In this document: positions 20,537 to 29,549 of the stretch, piece by piece | How positions within the stretch are numbered: the stretch's first letter is position 1 | Layout: each line of letters begins with the position of its first letter | Source: Parabacteroides acidifaciens | GTDB lineage: Bacteria; Bacteroidota; Bacteroidia; Bacteroidales; Tannerellaceae | DNA: 64,000 nucleotides | Assembly: GCF_003363715.1 (NCBI RefSeq) | Contig: NZ_QREV01000002.1 | Span: 1-64,000 of the forward strand | Direction of reading: 5' to 3' | Position numbers and translations under genes: made by a program | The notes under the pieces: model-generated | Database searches by the model: none | What the model saw: only the letters and a program-made list of their open reading frames with translations | Told to the model about the DNA's origin: nothing

Positions 20537-22096
20537 ATGGAAACGACATTTATCAGGAAGTACCCCATCGGGATACAGAATTTTGAGAAGATCAGAAAAG
20601 AAGGCTACCTGTATGTTGATAAAACCGACCTGGTGTATCAATTGGTGAAGACAGGTAGCTACTACTTTCTGAGCCGTCCGCGTCGTTTCGGCAAAAGCCT
20701 GCTTATTTCCACGTTCGAAGCCTACTTCAAGGGAAAGAAAGAACTATTTGAAGGGCTGGCTATCGAAAAACTTGAAAAAGACTGGCTGACCTATCCGGTG
20801 TTACATCTGGATTTGAACGCCAAGAAGTATGTTTCTCCCGAGGATTTGACCGCCATACTCAATCAGCATTTAGAAAGGTGGGAGTTGTTGTATGGCGACG
20901 AGAAAAAGGACCGTAGCCCGGAAGAACGTTTTTCATATGTTATCGAGCGCGCTTCGGAGAAGACCGGTATGCGGGTGGTCATCCTGATCGACGAATACGA
21001 CAAACCGATGCTACAGGCCATCGATAACGACGAATTGCAAAACGAATACCGCAACACCCTGAAAGCGTTCTATGGGGTGATGAAGAGCATGGACCGGTAT
21101 ATCCAGTTCGCTTTCCTCACCGGTGTGACCAAGTTCGGCAAAGTGAGCGTGTTCAGCGATCTGAATAATCTGAACGACATATCGATGTGGGGGGCATTCG
21201 TTAGCCTTTGTGGAATTGATGAAAACGAATTGCACGCTTATTTCGACAATGATATCCATGCATTGGCTTCAACACTCGGCATAACGTATGAAGAAGCCTG
21301 TCTTGAGTTGAAAGCGTCTTATGACGGCTACCATTTTGTAGAGAACTCTCTTGGTATCTATAACCCGTTTAGCTTGTTGAATACATTCGAGAAGAAGAAA
21401 TTCGGCAGTTATTGGTTTGAAACCGGGACGCCCACCTATCTGGTGAAGTTATTGCAAAACACGAACTACGACCTCTACCGGATGGCGCATACCGAGACGG
21501 ATGCCGAGGTCTTGAACAGCATCGATGCCATCTCGAAGAACCCCATACCGGTTATCTATCAAAGCGGTTACCTGACGATCAAAGGATACGACAAGACATT
21601 TGGTCTCTACCGTTTAGGTTTCCCGAATAAGGAGGTGGAGGAAGGGTTCATTAAATATCTCCTGCCTTATTACACCCCGGTGAGTCCGGTCGATACAACT
21701 TTCGAGATCAAGAAGTTTGCCAGGGAAGTCTACGACGGCAATTACGAAGCCTTTTTACGCCGCCTGCAAAGTTTCTTTGCCGACACACCTTACGAGTTGG
21801 TCCGCAACCTGGAACTGCATTATCAGAATGTACTTTTTATTGTCTTTAAGCTGCTGGGCTTCTATGTAAAAGCAGAATACCATACGTCGGAAGGCCGTAT
21901 AGATCTGATCCTGCAAACCGATCGTTTCATCTACGTCATGGAGTTCAAACTCAACGGTACGGCCGAAGAAGCATTGCAACAAATCGATGACAAAGGTTAC
22001 GCTCTTCCGTTCGCTTCCGACCCGCGTACGTTGTTCCGTATCGGCATCAATTTCAGCGCGCAGACACGCAATATCGAAAAGTGGTTGGTTGAATAA
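20537..22096 (+). CDS. AAA-ATPase-like protein with C-terminal PD-(D/E)XK nuclease domain
   Basis: A 519-residue protein with the architecture PF09820 (AAA-ATPase-like) plus PF08011 (PD-(D/E)XK nuclease superfamily). The N-terminus FIRKYPIGIQNFEKIR and YVDKTDLVYQLV are typical. The Walker A-like loop is SRPRRFGKSLL (residues 46-56), and Walker B-like ILIDEYDKP lies near residue 152. The C-terminal GRIDLILQT...YVMEFKLNG (about 453-476) supplies the nuclease-type D and ExK residues. These genes are often present in many copies per Bacteroidetes genome. Their cellular role is not established; mobile-element or defence links have been suggested. It is monocistronic and lies just downstream of the orphan riboswitch. 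Confidence 0.85.
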   Translation: METTFIRKYPIGIQNFEKIRKEGYLYVDKTDLVYQLVKTGSYYFLSRPRRFGKSLLISTFEAYFKGKKELFEGLAIEKLEKDWLTYPVLHLDLNAKKYVSPEDLTAILNQHLERWELLYGDEKKDRSPEERFSYVIERASEKTGMRVVILIDEYDKPMLQAIDNDELQNEYRNTLKAFYGVMKSMDRYIQFAFLTGVTKFGKVSVFSDLNNLNDISMWGAFVSLCGIDENELHAYFDNDIHALASTLGITYEEACLELKASYDGYHFVENSLGIYNPFSLLNTFEKKKFGSYWFETGTPTYLVKLLQNTNYDLYRMAHTETDAEVLNSIDAISKNPIPVIYQSGYLTIKGYDKTFGLYRLGFPNKEVEEGFIKYLLPYYTPVSPVDTTFEIKKFAREVYDGNYEAFLRRLQSFFADTPYELVRNLELHYQNVLFIVFKLLGFYVKAEYHTSEGRIDLILQTDRFIYVMEFKLNGTAEEALQQIDDKGYALPFASDPRTLFRIGINFSAQTRNIEKWLVE

Positions 22097-22185
22097 TACT
22101 GAATAAACTGTTTGCAAGCGAGATTTGTTTATTACTGGAAAAGTGTGTTTATTTGTAATCGGTATTAATTAAATAAAGAAAGAGT

Positions 22186-22773
22186 ATGAAAAAGATTGTA
22201 GGGTTTATGTTGCTGGCTGTGATGGCATTGGTTGCTGTGCCTGCGAAATCCCAGATTAAGTTCGGTATAAAGGGCGGTTTGAACATCTCGTCCGTGCATT
22301 TCAATGAAAAAATAGTCGGGAAAGACAATGTGACAGGCTTTAATATCGGTCCGATGATGGAAGTGATGGCTCCGGTGATGGGTGTCGGTTTTGATGCGGC
22401 TATCCTTTATTCGCAGAAGGGAATCGGGGCGAAGGGAGAAAAAGACCTTAAAAACGATTATATAGATGTACCGGTCAACTTGAAATGGAAGTTTGGACTG
22501 CCGATTATAAAAGGATATCTGGCTGCCGGACCGTATGTGGGCTTCCGTGTGGGCGGTGATAAGTTTTGGGATATCCCCGGTTCGGTTGGAAACCAGTTAA
22601 AGGCGAAGAACTTTAATGCCGGTTTGAATCTGGGTGGCGGTGTGGAGCTGATCAAGCATTTGCAGGTCGGTTTCAATTATGCCCTGGGATTGACAGAAGA
22701 TTATAGCGCATCTAAACTTGATTTGAACGGTAAGAACCGCGGATGGTCGATTACGGCGGCGATCTTGTTTTGA
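22186..22773 (+). CDS. PorT-family outer membrane beta-barrel protein
   Basis: A 195-residue protein with a Sec signal peptide (about residues 1-22, VPAKSQ) and a small beta-barrel of the PF13568 (outer membrane protein beta-barrel) type. The mature start IKFGIKGGLNISSVHF and alternating Gly/aromatic strands such as VNLKWKFGLP and YVGFRVGG are characteristic, and it ends in an aromatic residue (ITAAILF). Specific function unknown. The stop codon TGA (22771-22773) overlaps the likely TTG start of priA, an unusual pairing of an envelope protein with a replication gene. Confidence 0.8.
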   Translation: MKKIVGFMLLAVMALVAVPAKSQIKFGIKGGLNISSVHFNEKIVGKDNVTGFNIGPMMEVMAPVMGVGFDAAILYSQKGIGAKGEKDLKNDYIDVPVNLKWKFGLPIIKGYLAAGPYVGFRVGGDKFWDIPGSVGNQLKAKNFNAGLNLGGGVELIKHLQVGFNYALGLTEDYSASKLDLNGKNRGWSITAAILF

Positions 22774-25247
22774 AATACGCAGATGTCATATTACCCCTGC
22801 CGTTAGAGAATAGCTATACTTATAGTATTCCGGCTGATCTGGAACAGGCGGTTATACCGGGTTGCCGGGTGATTGTCCATTTCGGAAAGAAGCGCTACTA
22901 TACGGCTATCGTGATGGAGGTGCATGAGCGTAAGCCGGACAGCCAATACGAGACAAAGGAGATTTATGCCCTTTTAGATGCCACTCCCGTGCTTCGCCGT
23001 CCGCAACTTCGTTTCTGGAAATGGATTGCGTCTTATTATCTTTGTAAGTTAGGAGATGTTTATAAGGCCGCCTTGCCTTCCGGGTTGAAACTGGAAAGCG
23101 AGACGGCTGTCACTTATAATGAAGCCTTTGAAGCGGACGGGCCGTTGCGCCCGAACGAACAGGTGGTGCTGGATGCCTTTGCGGGAGTCTTGAAACTGAC
23201 GGTGTCCGAACTGGAAAAGAAAACCGGGCTCCGTAATGTTGTGCCTGTTGTCGCCTCCTTGATGGCGAAAGGGGCAGTCGAAGTCAGCGAGGAACTGAAA
23301 CGTGGTTTTGCGCCGAAGATGCAGACTTTCATCCGTCTTTCCGAAGCCTATAAGGATGTAGAGACGCATGGTCGTGCGTCTCTACAATCTGTGTTTGATG
23401 AGCTTAAGCGGGCGAAGAAACAGGAGCTGCTGTTGGTTTGTTTTCTGGATTTAAGCCATGCGCTTAATCCGGCTCTGACGCGGGAACTATCGAAAAAAGA
23501 GTTGCTCGAAAACAGCCATTGCTCACCGGCTACGTTGGACGGTTTGTTGAAGCGGGGCGTTTTGGAAAGCTACGAGAAGGAGGTAGGCCGCCTTCAGGTG
23601 CCGGTCTGCCGTTTGCAGACGCCCAGTCCGCTCAGTCCGGCACAGGAAAAGGCTTACGGGGAGATACACGATGTGTTCGGCACGAAAGATGTTTGCCTGC
23701 TGCATGGCGTGACATCCAGCGGAAAGACGGAGATTTATATCCGCCTGATAGACGAGGTACTGAAGATGGGCCGCCAGGTCTTATATTTGCTTCCCGAGAT
23801 TGCCATTACTACGCAAATTACGGAACGGTTGGCTAAGTTGTTCGGCGATAAGTTGCTGGTCTATCATTCCAAGTTTTCCGATAACGAGCGGGTGGAAGTC
23901 TGGAACCGCCTGCTGCATACAGATGGGCCGATGCTGGTCTTGGGTGTCCGTTCTTCGCTATTTCTGCCGTTTAAGGATTTGGGACTGATTGTAGTGGATG
24001 AGGAACACGAGAATACCTATAAGCAGCAAGATCCGGCTCCGCGCTACCATGCCCGCAATGCCGCGATTGTATTGGCCGGTATGCATGGGGCAAAGACTCT
24101 TTTGGGTTCTGCCACTCCGTCTATCGATTCCTATTTTAATGCGACTACCGGCAAATATGGCTTGGTCGAGCTTACCACCCGCTATGGTGACTGTCTGATG
24201 CCGGAGATACTGCCGGTCGACATAAAGGAGCTGCGGCGTAAGAAGATTATGAAAGATACGCTTTTCTCTCCGATATTGGTCGAAAAGATCAATATGGCGT
24301 TGGAACGGGGAGAGCAGGCGATTTTGTTCCAGAACCGGCGTGGTTTTGCTCCGGTGATCGAGTGTAAGAGTTGTGGTTGGGTGCCCCATTGCGTGAACTG
24401 CGATGTCAGCCTGACGTACCATAAGTTCCGTAACGAACTGGTTTGCCATTATTGCGGGTATAAGATCCAGTTGCCCCGCCAGTGTCCGGAATGCCAAAGC
24501 CCGGAATTGCGGACGATGGGTTTCGGAACGGAAATGGTGGAAGAGGAGATAGACACGCTTTTCCCCGCAGCCAAAGTGGAACGCCTGGACTTCGACACGG
24601 CGCGTACTCGTACGGCTTATGAACGGATAATCGCCGATTTCGAGAAGGGAAAGACGCAGATACTGATTGGAACCCAGATGCTGTCGAAAGGATTGGACTT
24701 CGGAAATGTGAGTGTGGTCGGTATCCTGAATGCCGACAGCCTGATGAACTTCCCGGATTTCCGTGCCCATGAACGGGCTTTCCAGTTGATGGTGCAGGTC
24801 AGCGGACGTGCCGGCCGGCGGGATAAACGCGGAACAGTAATCTTGCAAACGTCCGGGCCGGATCATCCGTTGATCCGGATGGTGGAGCGTTTTGCTTATA
24901 AAGAGATGGTTCGCCTGCAATTGGGTGAGCGCAGTATGTTCCGTTATCCGCCTTATTACCGGCTGATCGTGATTGTGTTGCGTAGTCGCAATGACTCGAT
25001 CTTGCAGGAATTGTCTGTTTTATATGCCGACAACCTGCGCCGTCGTTTGGGTGAACGCGTCTTGGGGCCGGTTACCCCGCCTATTACACGAGTGCAGACG
25101 CTTCATATCCGAAAGATCGTTTTGAAAATAGAAATAGCCGCCGCGATCGCTCCGGTTCGCGAGATTCTGGAAGCCGTGCATGCGGAGATGCAACGTTACC
25201 TGCCATTCAAGCAATTGATTGTGCATTACGACGTGGATCCGGCGTAG
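22770..25247 (+). CDS. priA: Primosomal replication restart helicase PriA
   Basis: The 3'-to-5' superfamily 2 helicase that reloads the replisome at collapsed forks. Features: N-terminal DNA-binding domain (KYADVILPLPLENSYTY), Walker A GVTSSGKTEIY, Walker B DEEHE, a zinc-binding region with eight cysteines (CKSCGW, CVNC, CHYCGY, CPEC), and the C-terminal helicase motif QVSGRAGRRDKRG. The TTG at 22770 places the start where PriA homology begins and overlaps the porin stop (TTGA), giving 825 residues; an ATG at 22743 would add nine unlikely residues. A 30-bp palindrome sits in frame at 23357-23386, and a related one supplies the stop codon at 25245-25247. Confidence 0.95.
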   Translation: MKYADVILPLPLENSYTYSIPADLEQAVIPGCRVIVHFGKKRYYTAIVMEVHERKPDSQYETKEIYALLDATPVLRRPQLRFWKWIASYYLCKLGDVYKAALPSGLKLESETAVTYNEAFEADGPLRPNEQVVLDAFAGVLKLTVSELEKKTGLRNVVPVVASLMAKGAVEVSEELKRGFAPKMQTFIRLSEAYKDVETHGRASLQSVFDELKRAKKQELLLVCFLDLSHALNPALTRELSKKELLENSHCSPATLDGLLKRGVLESYEKEVGRLQVPVCRLQTPSPLSPAQEKAYGEIHDVFGTKDVCLLHGVTSSGKTEIYIRLIDEVLKMGRQVLYLLPEIAITTQITERLAKLFGDKLLVYHSKFSDNERVEVWNRLLHTDGPMLVLGVRSSLFLPFKDLGLIVVDEEHENTYKQQDPAPRYHARNAAIVLAGMHGAKTLLGSATPSIDSYFNATTGKYGLVELTTRYGDCLMPEILPVDIKELRRKKIMKDTLFSPILVEKINMALERGEQAILFQNRRGFAPVIECKSCGWVPHCVNCDVSLTYHKFRNELVCHYCGYKIQLPRQCPECQSPELRTMGFGTEMVEEEIDTLFPAAKVERLDFDTARTRTAYERIIADFEKGKTQILIGTQMLSKGLDFGNVSVVGILNADSLMNFPDFRAHERAFQLMVQVSGRAGRRDKRGTVILQTSGPDHPLIRMVERFAYKEMVRLQLGERSMFRYPPYYRLIVIVLRSRNDSILQELSVLYADNLRRRLGERVLGPVTPPITRVQTLHIRKIVLKIEIAAAIAPVREILEAVHAEMQRYLPFKQLIVHYDVDPA
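23357..23386. repeat. Dispersed palindrome inside priA
   Basis: Perfect 12-bp arms TGTAGAGACGCA (23357-23368) and TGCGTCTCTACA (23375-23386) surround a 6-bp loop. The element is in frame and encodes the hydrophilic stretch DVETHGRASLQ of PriA. The same core recurs at 25244-25270, which points to a dispersed REP-like element. Confidence 0.8.
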
Positions 25248-25270
25248 AGACGCACGGTTGTGCGTCTCTG
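25244..25270. repeat. Second copy of the GTAGAGACGCA palindrome, overlapping the priA stop
   Basis: AGAGACGCAC (25246-25255) and GTGCGTCTCT (25260-25269) form a perfect 10-bp stem with a GGTT loop. The priA stop codon TAG at 25245-25247 lies in the element's leading GTAG. It may also act as a weak terminator between priA and the phosphatase gene, although no T-run follows. Confidence 0.75.
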
Positions 25271-25288
25271 CTTAATAGATGATGAATT

Positions 25289-25771
25289 ATGGAAAAGAAA
25301 AAAGAATATAAGATTTTGTTTGTCTGTTTAGGCAATATTTGTCGTTCTCCGTCAGCGGAGGCAGTGATGAAAAAGCTGGTGCAGGATGCTGGATTGAGTG
25401 ACCGGATCAAGGTAGACTCTGCCGGAATAATCGGCTATCATGAAGGAGAACAGGCAGACCCGCGTATGCGTGCGCATGCTGCCCGCCGGGGATATAAGCT
25501 GGATTCCATTTCCCGCCCGGTGCGTACGGAAGATTTCTTCGATTTCGACCTGATCATCGGCATGGACAACCGGAATATAGACGACCTGAAACGGAAAGCT
25601 CCGGATCTGGAGTCGGTTGCCAAAATACATCAAATGACGGAATACTCCCGTAATAAGTTGTATGATTATGTCCCCGATCCTTACTACAGCGGTGCGGAAG
25701 GTTTCGAGCTGGTGCTCGATTTGCTGGAGGATGCCTGTGGAGGGCTGCTCGAGGAAATCTCACTTCTTTAG
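25289..25771 (+). CDS. Low-molecular-weight protein-tyrosine-phosphatase
   Basis: A 160-residue cytoplasmic phosphatase. The P-loop CLGNICRS gives the CX5R signature, with nucleophile Cys13 and Arg19. The C-terminal DPYYSG (near residue 130) supplies the general-acid Asp of the family. In Bacteroidetes such enzymes are usually single genes and may dephosphorylate bacterial tyrosine kinases of polysaccharide export or free phosphotyrosine; the substrate here is unknown. The gene ends 12 bp inside the convergent 7TM-HD gene, so the two coding regions overlap tail to tail without a terminator between. Confidence 0.93.
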   Translation: MEKKKEYKILFVCLGNICRSPSAEAVMKKLVQDAGLSDRIKVDSAGIIGYHEGEQADPRMRAHAARRGYKLDSISRPVRTEDFFDFDLIIGMDNRNIDDLKRKAPDLESVAKIHQMTEYSRNKLYDYVPDPYYSGAEGFELVLDLLEDACGGLLEEISLL

Positions 25772-27790
25772 ATCCGGATAGCTTATCCGCGTATGGTACA
25801 TGATCTTTAGTTTCTCTACGAATACGTTCTTGACGGTTTCCACATCTTTGAAAGTCAGCGGGGCGTTTTTCATCAAGCCGTCGGCTATCTGACCGTCGAT
25901 GATTTTGTCGACCAATCCCCGGATGTTTTCTTCGGTGTGTTCTTTCAAGCTGCGGGAGGCTGCTTCGACGGAGTCGGCCATCATAAGAACGGCTGTCTCT
26001 TTCGAGAACGGGTTCGGGCCGGGATAGGTGAAGGTTTCTTCGTCGATCTCGCGGTCGGGATATTGGTTCTTGAAGGAGTTATAGAAGTATTTGGCTTTTC
26101 CGCGTCCGTGATGGGTACGGATGAAGTCGGTGATTGCTTTCGGCAGCATAGCCTTTTCGGCAAATTTCACGCCGTCATTCACATGGTTGATGATGATTTT
26201 GGCGCTTTGGTCGAAACTGAGCTGGCTGTGCGGATTGACACTGCTCTGGTTTTCGGTGAAAAAGGCCGGGTTTGCCATCTTCCCGATATCATGATACATC
26301 GCTCCCGTACGGACAAGCTGTGCGTTGGCTCCGATGGCAGCCGCAGCCTCCGATGCAAGGATGGAGACTTGCAGGGAATGCTGGAAAGTCCCGGGTGATG
26401 TCTCCGACAGCTTTTTCAGGATCGGCGTGTTGATATTGGACAGTTCGACCAGTGTGATACTCGACACATAGCCAAACGTTTTTTCCAACATATACACTAA
26501 TATATAGGTAAACATCAACAAGATGAAGTTGATACCGAAATAGAGCATCATCATCCAGTTGATTTTCTTGAAATCTGCTTCCTGGTAAATCGACAGGCTG
26601 ATATAGCAGAGCGCATACGACATAAAGATGAAGAAAGCACAACGGATCAGCTGCGAGCGCTCATACAAATCTCTCAGGCTGAATGTGACTACCATGCCCG
26701 CAATGACTTGCAACAACAGGAACTCGTGAGGGAAAGGAACCATCAGCGAACAGATCAGCACAATGATCAGATGCGTGAACAAGGCTGTACGCGAATCGAA
26801 AAAAGTACGCACCACAATGGGCACAATGGCAAACGGAAGAATGTAGACATTAAACAGTCCGTAGGTCACGCAGAGTTCCGTCATGATACAACTGACAAAT
26901 ACGCATAAGATGAGGAACAGTGCATTCCTCCTGTTGTGTAGTATCTTCACCCGGAAAGACCACAGGTAAAGCCAGAAACAGAAGAGAATCCCGAATACCA
27001 ATACGAACTGGCCTCCGAGGATTATACTTTGCCGCTGAGTCCCTCCGGATTTACTTTCGTGTACGATCTTGAGGGAACGCAATACGTTATATGTATGGTT
27101 GTCGATGATCTCGCCCCGGTCGACGATGCGCTCGCCGGCTTGCACCATCCCGTTTGCTAACGGGACACTGTTCAGGATGTCTTCTTTAACCTTGTCCGAC
27201 GTCGTTTTGTCATACGTGATATTCTCGGTCAGGTAATTATTGATATCGCAGGATTGCAATACCGACTTTTCCAGATAAGAGGGACAGTTGTTGATGATGA
27301 ACTCGTAGGCCGTTTTGACTGTGAATAACTCGCTGCTGTGGCGGGGATGGGCCACGTTGTTATCGAGCAGATTGATACGGGGATATCCCTCTTTTTTGAG
27401 TTCTTCCATGTCCTGGGCGGAAACGATGCCGTCCCGGTATAGTTTTTGCAGGCTGTTTTCGATGTACTGCATATAAGTCGGAGTCGCCCGGTTTTTGAGC
27501 GTGTTATGGTAGTCCGTACGCAGCTTGTCTATTTCGGTGGACTCGATGGTGGCATCCACACGGTAATAGGGTTCGAATTTCTTCAGCGCACTGTCGCGTT
27601 CGGATTGTATTTCGGCATCTGTTTTATAAATGGGAAAATCGCTTGGAGCTGTGAGCAGTCCGTATCGCCAGGGTTTCCCTTCGTAGAATTGGTAACGGAA
27701 CTTCCCTTCCCGGGGAAAGAAGTAAGCGATCAACAATGCCGCCACAATAAAATAGACGCTGGGATGTATGCTATAGTTCTTTACTTTCAT
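25760..27790 (-). CDS. 7TM-HD (PgpH-type) HDIG phosphohydrolase, probable c-di-AMP phosphodiesterase
   Basis: A 676-residue membrane protein with the 7TM receptor/intracellular HD architecture. It has one N-terminal membrane helix (about residues 12-25), a long extracytoplasmic 7TMR-HDED domain (about 30-255), seven transmembrane helices (about 257-445), and a C-terminal cytoplasmic HD domain. Its metal-binding residues are visible in TFQHSLQVS, YHDIGKM and IINHVNDG, followed by RTHHGRGKAKYFY. Characterised PgpH proteins hydrolyse cyclic di-AMP to pApA. It is divergent from gltX, with a large inverted repeat between them. Confidence 0.9.
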   Translation of the reverse strand: MKVKNYSIHPSVYFIVAALLIAYFFPREGKFRYQFYEGKPWRYGLLTAPSDFPIYKTDAEIQSERDSALKKFEPYYRVDATIESTEIDKLRTDYHNTLKNRATPTYMQYIENSLQKLYRDGIVSAQDMEELKKEGYPRINLLDNNVAHPRHSSELFTVKTAYEFIINNCPSYLEKSVLQSCDINNYLTENITYDKTTSDKVKEDILNSVPLANGMVQAGERIVDRGEIIDNHTYNVLRSLKIVHESKSGGTQRQSIILGGQFVLVFGILFCFWLYLWSFRVKILHNRRNALFLILCVFVSCIMTELCVTYGLFNVYILPFAIVPIVVRTFFDSRTALFTHLIIVLICSLMVPFPHEFLLLQVIAGMVVTFSLRDLYERSQLIRCAFFIFMSYALCYISLSIYQEADFKKINWMMMLYFGINFILLMFTYILVYMLEKTFGYVSSITLVELSNINTPILKKLSETSPGTFQHSLQVSILASEAAAAIGANAQLVRTGAMYHDIGKMANPAFFTENQSSVNPHSQLSFDQSAKIIINHVNDGVKFAEKAMLPKAITDFIRTHHGRGKAKYFYNSFKNQYPDREIDEETFTYPGPNPFSKETAVLMMADSVEAASRSLKEHTEENIRGLVDKIIDGQIADGLMKNAPLTFKDVETVKNVFVEKLKIMYHTRISYPDLKK

Positions 27791-27825
27791 AAAACTTGTT
27801 TTTGTAATTGACTACTATGTTTGTA

Positions 27826-27938
27826 TTACCGGACGCAGATATCGCAGATGACGCAGAAGAACGCAGATCATTAATTTGTTTTAAAAGAAAATAAATCTGC
27901 GTTCTTCTGCGTAGTCTGTGCCCGTCTGCGTCCGGTAA
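27826..27938. repeat. 113-bp nested inverted repeat between pgpH-like gene and gltX
   Basis: Outer arms TTACCGGACGCAGA (27826-27839) and its exact complement (27925-27938) enclose inner arms ACGCAGAAGAACGCAGAT (27851-27868) and the exact 18-bp complement (27895-27912). The arms are separated by partly paired segments and a 26-bp AT-rich loop. GCAGA recurs several times in each arm. It lies in the divergent promoter region and looks like a dispersed palindromic element. Confidence 0.85.
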
Positions 27939-27994
27939 AATCTATTGAAAGGCGAAATGTACATAAAAAAGTTTACTAAGAGAAAAAAAAGGGC

Positions 27995-28002
27995 TACTTT
28001 TG
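27995..28002 (+). promoter_or_regulatory. -7 box of gltX
   Basis: TACTTTTG matches TAnnTTTG and lies 26 bp before the gltX ATG. No well-placed -33 TTG is seen. Confidence 0.5.
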
Positions 28003-28028
28003 CCGCATTATTATAGAATGAAAGAATT

Positions 28029-29546
28029 ATGACTCAAAGGAAAGTTAGAGTCCGGTTTGCACCGAGTCCTACGGGAGCGCTGCATATCGGAGGTGTTCGT
28101 ACAGCTTTATACAATTATTTGTTTGCCAAACAGAATGGTGGAGACTTGATTCTCCGTATAGAAGATACCGATTCACAACGTTTCGTCCCCGGAGCGGAAG
28201 CCTATATTATAGAGGCTCTTACCTGGTTAGGAATCAAGTTCGACGAAGGTGTGGGCTTCGGAGGCAATTACGGCCCTTATCGTCAGAGTGAGCGTCGGGA
28301 TATTTACAAGAAGTATGTCGACCAGCTGTTGAACAATGGCTGTGCTTATATTGCATTCGACACGCCTGAAGAGTTGGAAGCCAAGCGGAAGGAAATCCCC
28401 AATTTCCAGTATGATGCATCTACCCGTATGCAGATGCGTAACTCGCTGACTCTTTCCGAAGAAGAGGTGAAAGCGCTGATAGACGCCGGTAAACAATATG
28501 TAGTCCGTGTAAAGATCGAACCGGACGAAGATATCCATGTGAACGACCTGATTCGTGGCGAAGTGGTTATCAACTCTTCTATCCTTGACGATAAAGTATT
28601 ATACAAATCAGCCGACCAGCTGCCTACTTACCACTTGGCGAATATCGTGGACGACCATTTGATGGAAGTCACTCACGTGATTCGTGGTGAGGAGTGGTTG
28701 CCGAGCGCTCCGCTTCATGTGCTGCTGTACCGTTATTTCGGTTGGGCGGATACGATGCCGCAGTTTGCGCATTTGGCTTTGTTGCTGAAACCGGAGGGAA
28801 ACGGCAAACTGAGCAAACGCGACGGTGACCGTCTGGGATTCCCCGTATTCCCGTTGGAATGGCATGATCCGAAGAGCGGCGAAGTCTCTTCCGGTTATCG
28901 TGAAAGCGGTTACCTGCCGGAAGCAGTCGTGAACTTCCTTGCCCTGCTGGGTTGGAACCCGGGTAACGACCAGGAAGTGATGAGCATGGACGAGCTGATC
29001 AAATATTTCGATCTGGGCCGTTGCAGCAAGAGTGGCGCCAAGTTTGATTACGAAAAAGGAAAATGGTTCAATCACCATTATATCCAGATGATGGATAATA
29101 AGGAAGCGGCCACACTCTTTATGCCGATCCTCGAAAGCCACGGTGTGAAAGCTGAACCGGCTTATGTGGAAAAGGTGGTTGCGATGATGAAAGACCGCGC
29201 TACTTTTATCAAGGACTTGTGGGAGCTTTGCTCTTTCTTCTTTATCGCTCCGACCGAATATGATGAAAAGACACGTAAGAAACGTTGGAAAGAAGATAGC
29301 GCCGTCCAGTTGGCGGAACTGATAGAAGTGCTTCGTACCCGCGAACCGTTCGATATCGAAGGTACGGAAGAAGAGGTAAAAGCCTGGATCGAAAGCAAAG
29401 GCTATCATTTAGGGAACATCATGAATGCAACCCGCCTGGCCCTTGTCGGCGAAGGTAAAGGCCCGCATATCTTCGATATCACGGAAGCCTTGGGTAAAGA
29501 AGAGTCTATCCGCCGTATCCAGCGGGCTATCGAAATACTTAAATAA
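28029..29546 (+). CDS. gltX: Glutamyl-tRNA synthetase
   Basis: A 505-residue class I aminoacyl-tRNA synthetase that charges tRNA-Glu. The HIGH motif appears as [10 protein letters not shown] (residues 13-22) with the class-typical [11 protein letters not shown] (about 39-49). The KMSKS loop reads GKLSKRDGD (about 258-266). A C-terminal anticodon-binding helical domain completes the expected length. It is followed after 3 bp by waaA, so the two are likely co-transcribed. Confidence 0.97.
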   Translation: MTQRKVRVRFAPSPTGALHIGGVRTALYNYLFAKQNGGDLILRIEDTDSQRFVPGAEAYIIEALTWLGIKFDEGVGFGGNYGPYRQSERRDIYKKYVDQLLNNGCAYIAFDTPEELEAKRKEIPNFQYDASTRMQMRNSLTLSEEEVKALIDAGKQYVVRVKIEPDEDIHVNDLIRGEVVINSSILDDKVLYKSADQLPTYHLANIVDDHLMEVTHVIRGEEWLPSAPLHVLLYRYFGWADTMPQFAHLALLLKPEGNGKLSKRDGDRLGFPVFPLEWHDPKSGEVSSGYRESGYLPEAVVNFLALLGWNPGNDQEVMSMDELIKYFDLGRCSKSGAKFDYEKGKWFNHHYIQMMDNKEAATLFMPILESHGVKAEPAYVEKVVAMMKDRATFIKDLWELCSFFFIAPTEYDEKTRKKRWKEDSAVQLAELIEVLRTREPFDIEGTEEEVKAWIESKGYHLGNIMNATRLALVGEGKGPHIFDITEALGKEESIRRIQRAIEILK

Positions 29547-29549
29547 TTC

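Noticed and set aside
20537-22096. Transposase
   Set aside because: The protein is AAA-ATPase-like with a PD-(D/E)XK domain; no terminal inverted repeats or target duplications were seen around it.
23958-24920. 320-residue reverse-strand open frame inside priA
   Set aside because: It lies fully opposite the conserved helicase domain, has no recognisable motif or promoter, and reads like the complement of a codon-biased gene.
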